NCBI RefSeq assembly: GCF_000002235.5
Contig: NW_022145611.1
Span: 21,861,298-21,925,297, forward strand
DNA length: 64,000 nucleotides
Direction: 5' to 3'
From: Strongylocentrotus purpuratus
Lineage: Eukaryota; Echinodermata; Echinoidea; Camarodonta; Strongylocentrotidae
Part shown: positions 1 to 9,827 of the stretch, in pieces
Numbering within the stretch: the first letter of the stretch is position 1
How the letters are laid out: every line of letters begins with the position of its first letter
The notes under the pieces: generated by a model
What the model was told of the DNA's origin: nothing
What the model saw: the letters and a program-made list of their open reading frames with translations, nothing else
Database searches by the model: none
Program-made: the position numbers and the translations under genes

Positions 1-92
1 ATGTTCGTAAAAATAGTAGAACTTTTTCAAACAGATCTCTGACAAGAATATATCTAAAAATATAGTACATTACAAATAATCAACATGCTCAC

Positions 93-212
93 CTTTCTTG
101 ATCATCTGTGAGTATACTCTTGCACTCTCCATAAGAACTGCTGTTCCACTAGATGGATCTACAGCACCATAAACCCAGGCATCACGATGGTTGCCTAGCA
201 ACACATACCGAT
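93..212 (-). CDS. Gene B exon 9 (first zinc ligands)
   Basis: 120 nt. Encodes [20 protein letters not shown] then [20 protein letters not shown]. Carries the H377 and D387 zinc-ligand equivalents. Acceptor TCCAG, donor AAG|GTGAGC. Last exon of gene B inside the window. Confidence 0.93.
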
Positions 213-3200
213 CTGGAAGAAAATAAGCAGATAAAACTTTAGAGGAATCAAAGATGGGTAGTTAATAAATTATCTCAACATTTTTTCATAATGATTTTAT
301 GTTTTGATATTCGGTCCGTATAGGGATTTAGAAAAACGAATACAATACATCAGCAGAGGCATATAACATTAATGTTCATCTGTTAAAGAATAAAGCTTAA
401 TTCACCTGGTTCCACTGCTCCGTTGATGACACCGATTACGTTATAGATGGTTCGAATCTCTCTTGAGGTATGTATACTCATCTTCACTTTTCTGTATATC
501 AATACAAGAAGCAATTAGATAGGTGAGAAATATGATCTTGATAAATAATATGAACAAAAAATCTCAATCTCAATGAATTACACCAAAGAAACTGAGTCTT
601 ATTGCAAAATTGTGCCAAAAAGCCTTAAATCATCAATATACCTGAAGCATATCATTCGGACCAATGCTCTTGTTCTTCCTAAACACTCTCTCATTCTCCT
701 TTTGCTTTAATTCGTTTTATTTCATCTACATACCTCATCCATTTTCATTTAAAAAATGCCAGTTACAATGGTCATCGCAATCGTTCTCCTCGTCATTGCC
801 TTTCAGTATGATTTCTGTGCGTCCCAGAAAAAACGAAACCGAGAATTATCGACGTTTGATCATAACTTTATCACAATTATAATTGATAAATGAAACATAT
901 TTGGAAAGCTGAAATCCTCTTCTTTCATCTGATGTAACTCATATAATGCATATTTCACGCATGAGTGATTAAGATGAATTGAAGAGAGGAAACCAAAAAG
1001 TCATTTGGCGGACGGTATCTGAATTTCAAAGAGAAAATCACTTTTCCAGAAAGTTGAGTTTCTGCCCTTTCATATGACACCTCAATCACGAAAAATGAGC
1101 TAGGAATAACAAAGTTCTGTATGTTTAAAGTAGTGCTTGCATATCCATAATTTTAACAAACTAATTCATTTTCACTGGCTGCCTGCCTTAGCAACACACG
1201 GAATTAAGAAAAGACTTAACTCCGTTTCGTTGACAATCGGCCGTAGACGAAAGACTTCATGCTAGCTGATTGTCAACGAAACGGAGCTAAGTCTATTGAC
1301 AATTTTGTTTTTTGCTACGGCAGGCAGCCAGTGAAAACGAATTCGTTTGATAAAATTATGGAAGTGCAAGCACTACTTTAAAGATAAACTTTAGTACTGG
1401 TAATGCGATTGCATTGTGAAAGAAAAGATGTGGAAAGGATCAGAAACAGTTGATCATGTAACATGTAAGTATTGGTGTGCACTGCAAGGTTCTGGAGTCA
1501 TCAAAATTGTAATAAATTTGACCGAGTCTTGGTAAAGTAACAAGCCCTGTACACAGAAAGCTATATATGGGACAACACACATGGTGTCGGGGATAGTACT
1601 ACCTTGATTTCCTTGTCTTTCTATGCTCATCACTCAGCCTGTATACATTTTCTTCCAAAATTGTTTGGCATATGTCATTTATTTGTAATCTTGAACATTC
1701 AGTGTAAGTTTCGTTTGATTCTGTGAGAATTAATTTCCTTTTTTTTACCACAACTGGAGTTTATCTTTAAACATACAGAACTTTGTTATTCCTGGCTCAT
1801 TTTTCGTGATTGAGGTGTCATATGAAAGGGCAGAAACTCAACTTTCTAGAAATGTGATTTTCCTTTTGAAATTCAGATATCGTCCGCCAAATGACTTTTT
1901 GGTTTCCTCTCTTCAAATTCATTTAAATCACTCATGCGTGAAATATGCATCAGGTGAGTTGCATCAAAATAATGAAAGAGGAGGATCTAAGCTTTCCAAA
2001 TATGTGTCATTTATTAATTATGAATGTGACTAAGTTATGATAAAACATTATTCTCGGTTTCGTTTTTTCTGGGACGCACTGTATATCCAAGCGAATGACC
2101 TTTTTACCTGTTAGGATTAGTTAATCCATGTTAATGAACTACTCACCTATTACGATTAGTTAATCCATGTTAATGAACTACTCACCTGTTTGGATTAGTA
2201 AATCCTGGTCCGTATCTGTAGGTGATGTTAAGACCTCCCTTCCAGGTATCCTGGACCTCATCACCTCCGAGTTCACTGCATTCATCAATAACAAATTATA
2301 AAGTAAACACCAGCTTGTTGTAACAATAATAATGATGATAATAATAATAGGTAATTTCTTTTTGCACTATCTATCTAGGACTTCTATTCCGAGACGCACA
2401 AGAAAAAATAGATAAGAAATAAGAGTTCGAATCAGTGCTATATTTTAAGCAGGACTGTACTACCTGTAGCTACTTCTAATTGGCAAACATTGCCTAAGTG
2501 GTACCCGTTGGTCTCCCATGATCCCCTTTTTCTTATATTAATTATTGAGAGCTGATTTGATGAAATAACCATCTGTCAGTGACCACGCAGGGAGGTCTAA
2601 TCCCTCCTGACTAAATTAATCTAGCAAAAGTATTTTTTATATCATCTAGTGAAGGAAAACATATCTTTATTTAATTTTATCGAATATATGTTTTAATAAC
2701 TGTATATCTTCATTCAATAACGCTTTGAAATAGAAACATCTTGGCTTAAAATGACTATATTCTGGAATACAGAGTAAAAGAGAATGAGAGAGAGAGAGAC
2801 AGAGCCAGAGGCATACACACACAGATACCTGTAGAGAGAGAGAGAGAGAGAAGGTGACAAATAGAGACAGCGAGAGGGAAAGAAAGAAAGACATAAAGAT
2901 AGAAAGAGAGACATAGACAGAGGCAGAGGCAGAGACCGAGACAAAGAAAAAGACAGAGATGGGGAGATGGAGGGGAACGGGGAAGGAGAAATTGTCAAAA
3001 GGAGAGAAAGAGAGAAGGGCATACTATTTTCTGGTTATATAGAATACAAAACAGTTTATTAACTTGGTTTTTTAAATCACTGTTTTAATATTACCAATTC
3101 CCTGTTTACGTTTCCATACCTTAAAAGATGTTGTGCATCACCATACCCGATCGGGTGAACCGGTATAGTCGGCAGAGAGGTATCCGAGTCATTTAACCGA

Positions 3201-6200
3201 TACATATAAGCTGATAGTTACAAAAGGAGGTGGGAGGAAAGTAAGTTAGAAAACAAATATTGTGGAAGAAAACTAATATGACACTCTGAATAACTGAAAG
3301 ACACCCAAAATACACTTCGAAGTAGGTATTATAATTTATTATCCACATACCTCCTCTCTTTCTCTTTTTTTTTTCTCTCTCTCTTTCCATCTCAATTACC
3401 ATTCTAATTTTTGTTTAAGTGTTTCATTTTGCTATGCATTGTTAAAGCTTACATCACACTAACCGCTTATAACTTACGTTTAGAAGGATAACCGGGAGTA
3501 ACCGGATCTCCCTTTGCGCTACCTACAAACACGTTTCCTCTCTGTGTACCGGTATCCGGTAACCACCAGTCATTCGGATATACAGTATCGCGGTCTTCTC
3601 GAGCATAATTGGCAGGGTCCGAATAGATGATTACTCCTAAAGCACCTGCCTTTTGAGCGTTTAGTACCTTGTCACGAAAATGAGAGAGAGAATGAGAGAG
3701 AGAGAGAAAAAAAAAAGAGAGAGAAATAGAAAGAGAGAAAGGAGGGGGAGAAGAGGAAAAAAAACGGTATAATGCTATGGTCACATTACCCAAAAGTAGC
3801 CTGCTCGGCGGTCGAGCGGAATTTGGTGTTAGTTTAGAATTACAATGACGAGTAGCAGTACGGCGATTGATCTTCCAAATATCAATTTTTGTTCTCCTTT
3901 TTTTTATAGCTCTGTGAGATAAGAGAAGCTCGACCGTTATGATGAACGTCAAACTTGTATGTACTAATAATGATTCAGCGCTAGAATTTCAAACCTGAAG
4001 GTTTAAAACCTATTTTGTTAAACTAAGAACTCCCATTTCTCCTATAATCATTTACGTATTTTCAAGCCCACGATCTTGTCAAACAATCCATTACAGGTAT
4101 CATCATCATTATTGTTATCATTCTTTTTAAAGAGAAACTTTTTTCCCCTTATGATCATTGTCGCGTTTATCATTCATATTAATTTTGGTTATTTCGCCAT
4201 GATGAATGTAGAAAGAGGTTGGGATAACGAATCAGACAAATATTCAATAACCATAGACAGGAAAACATGGCTGCTCATATGAATGAAGTTGTCATTAAAA
4301 ACACAGCCATTAAGATCAATCCAAACAATGAAGCAAGTGTTTTGTATATAATTATAACATGAATATTGTGAAACTGTCCTGATGCTTAAGTTATTTCTTG
4401 TTGTCTATCATAGATTAAAACTGTTCATTGTATCTTAGGTCAGTAGGTAAGCCGTCTATTATCTCTTAACTATTATTATATCCCTGTTTAATAACCCCAA
4501 TCGTTTACCCTCGATGCCGATAGTGGTGTCATTACGTAATAAGTAAACATTATTAGTAACACTTGTCGAGTTTCAGCGAAGTTTCGGGCTCCTGTTGAGT
4601 ATACTGCAGATATTATGATGTATTCAATTTTGTATTGTCCAGGCATTATGAGTGGAGAGGGCATAAGCTTATGTGTTACCATTTTATCTAGTTTGCAATG
4701 TGTCATCTGATATATTTCCTGAAAATGTTAATCATTTGTTGCTCTAGTTTGTTAATCAATAAATATCCCAAAATTCTAAAGCATCCCAATCTTCTGGCAA
4801 TAATGGTAATGTTTTATATGTCTAGATATGTCAGAGCGACTTGTAAACCAGTCTAATCAATTGCATCATTAATTAGGATTGTTTTAAACGAAATTAGAAA
4901 TAACGAATTACTTCTTCAGTTTGAGACTCTGCGTAATTGATCAATGAATATTTACAAATGATTTATGGAAAGCAACATTAACATCAAATTGTGTAATAAT
5001 CATTATCATTTACAAAAATAAAGATTACTAAAAGAGGTGCATCTATATCAATAGATAAAAACCAACTTACTTTATGTCCACGGAAACCTTTGCCATATTT
5101 GACGATGACGATTGAACCATTAATATTGATGTCTGGTCTGTTCTTGGCTAGCCAGTCAAAATCATCTGATGTACCATGATTGACGTATACAAGAGGCCCC
5201 TGGACCAAAAAATGATGGTAAACCTGACTAGACCGCACGATATAAAGTTATTTGAGAGAGATTTTAGGAGGCTTCTAACCATGCTCATCCATATGTACTT
5301 TGATAACAGATAAGTTTGGTATATGTTCGCAGTATTTTTATTTTAACAAAGAGAAAGAAATATAGAAAAATATATATACTTGAAATCATTATCATAAGAC
5401 ATTTAACGTTTTACCATGTGTATCAAACCAAGAAATGCGTTTAATCTATTATTTGAGAAAAAACGACAGAAGATTAAAAAAATGCTCTGTAAACTTTAAT
5501 ATGAAAATGTGAAAATTCCTTTTTACCTTCTTAATTCAAATCTTTATCTGGGCGTAGTTGTAAAGTCTTGATCTACTAAATTCTGTAATTGTGTGTAGTG
5601 AATATCATATTGGGTGAGGTACAATTTTCACCCACCCTATTCAACCAAGTGAATGAATTATGTATTGAACGTACCTCTGGTTCTCCCTGTGCTGAGTATG
5701 CATTGAATGGTGGTACAACATCTGTATTATTATCTTCAGGTCGAAGAACAGCCTCAGTGAGAGCACTGGTGAAGACACCTACTCCATTATCTGTTATCAT
5801 CACCTATACACAAGAACGAAGATACTATAATTTATGCCAATCTCTTTGTGAATAGTGCTATGGTGTTATCTCTGGTGAATTACACACTTTTCTAAAGTAA
5901 AAGGGGCTAGATATGTGAAAAGAGCTGTAAGTAGATATTGAATTATATATTTTAGGAGAAAAGAATACAAAAGTAAACAAACAAATAAAAATGAACGTTA
6001 GAATATTTAAAAGATAAAGAAAAAATAATAAGGTTTAAATAATTTTGTTGTTTGAATCAGAGTCTAATATGTTTGTTTTAATTACAAGTATGTATAATAA
6101 TATCATTTACATCTATCAGTTTAGGAACGTAATACCATAATATGGAGGCGTTATGAGCAGTATAGACCTGGAATAAGGACTCGGTAATATATAATCGCAA

Positions 6201-6991
6201 TATCCACTATATAATGATTTAAAAGTAATGCTCTGACCGTATTCGGATTATCAGGATCAGGATAAGCCAATAGAACATCATAGGGTAGTAACCGAACCGA
6301 ATCGAATCCGTACTCAGTCCAGAGATTAACAAGCATCTCAGCATTCTCCTTCTCAGCTGGTGTTCCCGCCAAATGAGGTCGGCTGCTTAATAGTCTATTA
6401 ATCGAATGGGATTATGATACTTCAAAATTATGTATGTTTATTGCACATGCGCTATTGGTATTTTCCTTTTTTATGATCTCTATATACATTTCTCGAAATA
6501 TCCAGTTAAATAAATCTGATTCTAAATTCCATTTTCATTTCACTAGAGATTCAACAGGTCAATATAATACTAGTATTACTGCTACTACTATACTAATATG
6601 AGTGTTCTACTACTACTACTACTAATAATAATTATAATAATGATAAAACCACCGCCACCATCACCACCACTACTACTAATTCTCTTCTTCTACTATTATC
6701 AAAACTATAACCACTATAACTAGTACTAAATTCAATTGTGACAGAGGTGTAATTGATATCTCCATATTGAACAACTTACTTGAGATTTTGCTCGATGTAT
6801 TCTGCCTTGCATTCATCGATCATCATACCACCGATTGTTTCATCTTCAATCGACGTCGATGACGAGGTCGAGCACGGTCCATTTGAGATTCCGTATAATC
6901 CGATCAGAAGTCCCACCACGAAAAGGATGGATCCGATAATAACCGCTAACCCCACGTAGAGCAGACATGGTCTAGATTGCTTCATTGTCAT
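93..6991 (-). CDS. NAALADL1-like: Gene B: M28B zinc peptidase paralogue, 5' part only (exons 1-9, continues beyond left edge)
   Basis: Nine exons (1192 nt, 397 codons plus one base) encode the N-terminal tail, membrane anchor, protease-associated/apical region and the start of the catalytic domain through GNHRDAW and AVDPSSG, the first two zinc ligands. Exon phases are the same as gene A, and exons 2-9 have the same lengths; exon 1 is 6 nt longer. The rest of the catalytic domain must lie left of base 1, so completeness cannot be judged. Two start codons lie at residues 1 and 3 (MTM); I chose the first. No frame break is visible in the nine exons. The protein differs widely from A in exons 1, 3, 4 and 5 but is nearly the same in exons 2 and 9. 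Tandem duplication with A is the simplest origin. Confidence 0.9.
406..491 (-). CDS. Gene B exon 8
   Basis: 86 nt. Encodes [20 protein letters not shown] then VINGAVEP. Acceptor TACAG, donor CAG|GTGAAT. Several synonymous differences from A exon 8. Confidence 0.92.
815..2081. mobile_element. DNA-transposon-like element with ~330-bp terminal inverted repeats, in gene B intron 7
   Basis: The left arm (815-1130, resumed at 1376 to about 1393) and the right arm (about 1748-2081) are inverted copies starting C(A/T)GTGCGTCCCAG and running through GAAACCGAG to TTTAAAGATAAACT. No coding sequence was recognised inside. The left arm is split by the smaller element at 1131-1375. Non-autonomous foldback-type element; superfamily unknown. 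Confidence 0.75.
1131..1375. mobile_element. Nested palindromic MITE with 8-bp target duplication
   Basis: 245 bp. Ends are TAGTGCTTGCA and its complement. The whole element folds on itself (arms of roughly 110 bp around a short loop near 1240-1265), with GACTTA..CTCCGTTTCG paired to its inverse. Flanks are GTTTAAAG and CTTTAAAG, an 8-bp duplication with one mismatch, which is hAT-like. It interrupts the left arm of the larger element, so it inserted later. Confidence 0.75.
2106..2200. repeat. 39-bp tandem repeat carrying exon 7 splice donors
   Basis: Two full copies (2106-2144, 2145-2183) plus a partial third that is the true end of gene B exon 7. On the minus strand each copy carries ATTA..CTAAT..A(C/T)AG|GT, giving three GT sites 39 bp apart. 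Only the exon-proximal one keeps the frame open; reading on gives an immediate TGA. Confidence 0.85.
2186..2275 (-). CDS. Gene B exon 7
   Basis: 90 nt. Encodes [20 protein letters not shown] then [10 protein letters not shown]. Acceptor TGCAG, donor CAG|GTGAGT. The last bases of the exon and the donor are copied twice more downstream in a 39-bp tandem repeat. Confidence 0.9.
2777..3019. repeat. GA-rich microsatellite region
   Basis: Imperfect (GA)n with ACAGAG interruptions in gene B intron 6. No coding meaning; translations are Ser/Leu-rich artefacts. Confidence 0.85.
3120..3210 (-). CDS. Gene B exon 6
   Basis: 91 nt. Encodes [20 protein letters not shown] then [10 protein letters not shown]. 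Acceptor ATCAG, donor AAG|GTATGG. Same boundaries as A exon 6. Confidence 0.92.
3478..3667 (-). CDS. Gene B exon 5
   Basis: 190 nt. Encodes [20 protein letters not shown]... [12 protein letters not shown]... [11 protein letters not shown]. The acceptor (GACAAG) sits about 15 nt after a CT microsatellite in the sense of transcription, so the repeat may act as its pyrimidine tract. Donor AAC|GTAAGT. Confidence 0.92.
3668..5070. other. Gene B intron 4
   Basis: 1403 bp. Holds a GA/CT tract at about 3680-3765 next to the exon 5 acceptor. Nothing else recognised in the remainder. Confidence 0.7.
5071..5199 (-). CDS. Gene B exon 4
   Basis: 129 nt. Encodes [20 protein letters not shown]... [16 protein letters not shown] replaces the NYAR of copy A; the R210-equivalent arginine is kept. 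Acceptor TCCAG, donor AAA|GTAAGT. Confidence 0.92.
5675..5803 (-). CDS. Gene B exon 3
   Basis: 129 nt. Encodes [20 protein letters not shown]... [15 protein letters not shown]. Acceptor ATAG, donor GAG|GTACGT. Clearly diverged from A in its first half. Confidence 0.92.
6238..6382 (-). CDS. Gene B exon 2
   Basis: Same length and reading as A exon 2 apart from a final threonine for lysine. Same AAGCAG double acceptor. The donor ACG|GTCAGA is weaker than in A. Near identity to A continues about 20 bases into the upstream intron. Confidence 0.88.
6607..6690. repeat. Trinucleotide-rich tract
   Basis: CTA, ATA and CAC triplet runs in gene B intron 1, between exons 1 and 2. Confidence 0.75.
6780..6991 (-). 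CDS. Gene B exon 1
   Basis: Encodes [13 protein letters not shown] then a hydrophobic helix ([20 protein letters not shown]) and an acidic spacer ending KAEYIEQNL. Type II signal anchor. Donor CAA|GTAAGT. The protein resembles A exon 1 only in the membrane helix and in DECKAE. Confidence 0.9.
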
Positions 6992-7194
6992 ACATGATAT
7001 AGGCTACACTTCAATCAATATTACATCTACTGAATGTAAACGCCTACTCCTCTCTATGTAAGGTTAAGATACAGTAATCAAATTAGGGTAAAGTATTTGA
7101 ATATAACGAGTCAGTCGTCAGTTTTATTATGTCTTGCACTCCCGGACCACTAATTAGCATGTGGATAACAAACATTTACTTATTAAACTCCAAA

Positions 7195-7480
7195 CAGAGG
7201 CGTATTTAGCATAGACTTTAACTGGTGCCCCCCCCCCCCCCCCGCAATTTGGAGGCCATGGAAAAGGACTCATGGCTTGCAGAGCGCATTGAGCCTTCGG
7301 GACGGCTGAAGTATATTCTGCCTTAGAGCCCATCATAAGATACAGATTCAATCAAGAACCATTAACGAGGTCTATATACAATATCTTTCTAATAATTATT
7401 ATAATTATAATTATCATTACAATTATTACAATTACTATAATAAATATTATTATAATATTTATTATTATTATTATTATTAT

Positions 7481-7518
<38 letters not shown>

Positions 7519-8464
7519 TCATATTTGAGTCTCTAGTGCAGCTATAGTGCCCTACAACAACACGACATATTCATGTCTTATAGGGTACCATAGTTTAAAG
7601 TATAGGATCTCTCATGTAATTGTCATACAGTATCTTTTATTTTGTTTGTTTTGAGCGAGGTCTGCGGTTACACCACGTATTCTTTCTATAGGGTGCATGT
7701 GTTGGCCCTAATAAGGGCCCGCTCATGCTCTATCTCAAAGGGCGACACGAGGCCCATTCACACATCACAAATCTTCATAGATTGGTTTGGTTTGATTTTC
7801 ATTTTGTTTTAATTTTTTTACATGAGTAACAGAAGAGATAGAAAACACAGTGAGAGTAAAACTGCGAGTGCGAGAGAAAAAGAAAGAGAGAGAGAGAGAG
7901 AGAGAGAAGATGTTTAACAATGTTGTTATTAAACTTTTTGCGACTTTTGGGGCCCACAACACTTTATAGAGGGCCTTTAAGCGCACTGTATCAAAACAAA
8001 TTTGTATGCACTGGACCTTGATAGGTAGTGAAAGTTTGATCATCATCTATAGAAACGGGGAAGCAAATGCGACCTAGTCTTGGATTATTCTCCATTTCAA
8101 CTCCCCAAAACACTATTTATTATGCATTTAATACCTTGGAAAATATTGGAACACAACAGCCATGTAAATTAGTCTTAAAAGGGCTTTTGACAAATTGTGA
8201 ATACCCATTAATAATAAATCTGTTTTATTCCAGCAAAATCTTTGGGGCGCAGTATTATCGAAAATTTGAAATTTAAATGATGGAAGGCGATAAAATACTC
8301 CGCATTTTCTTCTTCAAATATTGCCCCTTTAAAATACAATTTTGGGCCCAAGATTTGACAAGAACCTGATAAAATTAGATGAATACCACTACACGTTATA
8401 ATTTTATTTCGAATTTTAAACCCTTTAAAAACAAATGTCCCTATACGCTAAATAGCCTTTACTG
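7195..8464. mobile_element. Possible degenerate hAT-like element
   Basis: Ends read CAGAGGCGTATTTAGC on the left and, inverted, CAGTAAAGGCTATTTAGC on the right. No target duplication or ORF found. The match is short and gapped, so the call is tentative. Confidence 0.3.
7390..7517. repeat. ATT/AGT trinucleotide microsatellite
   Basis: A/T-rich dinucleotide-like stretch passing into pure ATT and then AGT repeats. Confidence 0.9.
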
Positions 8465-8979
8465 AAGGCGCGAGACAGGAGATCGCGAAACACTGTGTGA
8501 CTGATAAATGGAACAGAGCTTTAGAAATTGTTTTATTTTTTAAATTTTCAAAACACAGTTCTATCGCACTATTATACATCATACCATCAATACTTTAAAT
8601 TGTAACAAACTTGTGGCTTTGAAGTCAGTCTTGGGTTGTTTTCAAGCAATTATATTTCAGGTCATTTTATTTTTCATTCAATGTCAGCTAACCATGTCAA
8701 ATACAAAAGTAAATTCGAATAGGCTATATGAATATAAAAGTATAGAATGCAGATGTTAATTTGGCCCAACATGTTTGGGCCGCAGAATCAAAACCCGACC
8801 CAAAACTTTAATTGAAAATTATTTTAATGAACTGAAATCAATTTAAGTAAAATTGAATGACAGTAATTGCATTATGTTTAACAAGGTAAAATATCAATCT
8901 ATTGTTATTGATAAACGACATGAATCCGGTAATAATTTCGAAATGTTTATTCTCTAATTCAGCATATTATATGGATACC

Positions 8980-9141
8980 TTGGCCCCGTTGCACAAAACT
9001 TACCATTGATGGTAACTTTGCCATCAATGGTAACTACCATGGAAACCTTGATTTTGATTGGCTGTTGGGCCCTGTTACCATAGTAGCTGCAATTGATGGC
9101 GAAGTTACCATCAATGGTAAGTTTTATACCACGGGGCCCTT
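8980..9141. mobile_element. MITE with TTACCATTGATGGTAACTT inverted ends
   Basis: About 160 bp. Ends GGCCCCGT..AAAACTTACCATTGATGG and the inverse GGTAAGTTTT..ACGGGGCC. Each end is itself a partial palindrome (ACCATTGATGGT). Lies about 490 bp past the gene A stop. Confidence 0.75.
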
Positions 9142-9628
9142 GTTATGATTGTAAATTATAGACGTATACCAAGTTTATTAAATTGTCCAAAATATCTTTA
9201 ACAACATGTAAAACAAGCTCAAGAAGATCAATACAAAATTCAAATTGAGGTATGATACAACAATGATTTTCTTATGTACAATGAATTGTATAGGTTTTAT
9301 TGTGTATCTGAATTCTTGTAAAATGTATTTATAAAATTATATTCATTTGAATAAACATAAAGGCAATAAACCTTGAAGAAAGAAAAATGACTTATTCGAT
9401 TATGTGACGGCATAAATGCAATCCACCATAGACGAATTCACAGACAGCATTTCCAGTATTAAAAACACTTTGTACATTATTGTTTATATCAAAACATCTT
9501 TTCAAAATTATCAAATATAATTGTTTTAATGTACTTATAATCTTGTTTCTTTCTTTGCATCATTAATTAAAAAGAAAAGAAAAAAAATCAATTGGGCCTC
9601 TTGCTCAAGCGAGAGAGAAAGAGAATTG

Positions 9629-9827
9629 TTATCCAAATTGTGTGACGTCAGTGAGTGTACTAGCTGCTGATTGGATAATGAATGTTATGATGGCCATTTG
9701 TTTTCTAACTGCATTCCACCGAGTCACCTGATCGATGTCGTCATCAATCTGGTACATGGCATCGACGAGGGCGGGAAATGCATCGCCTGCATAGTAATTC
9801 ACACTACTCGGAGCGAAGACCACATGT
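9629..9827 (-). CDS. Gene A exon 17 (C-terminus and stop)
   Basis: 199 nt including TAA. Encodes [20 protein letters not shown]... ending TLTDVTQFG. The GCPII pair K699-Y700 reads YY, so the lysine is absent while Y700 is kept. Acceptor GTAG. Length and end agree with the family. Confidence 0.93.

Larger units (their letters stand above)
6992..9628. other. Intergenic spacer between gene A 3' end and gene B 5' end
   Basis: 2.6 kb with no recognisable exon. It must hold the gene B promoter and gene A 3' UTR. Contents: a 16-C run near 7228, ATT/AGT triplets at 7390-7517, a GA tract at 7880-7909, a possible 1.27-kb degenerate element (7195-8464) and a MITE (8980-9141). Confidence 0.7.

Noticed and set aside
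5071-5199. Loss of the substrate-binding arginine in gene B because NYAR reads NHGT
   Set aside because: Counting from the zinc ligand shows the GCPII R210 equivalent is the arginine in FRG(N/H)K, which gene B keeps.
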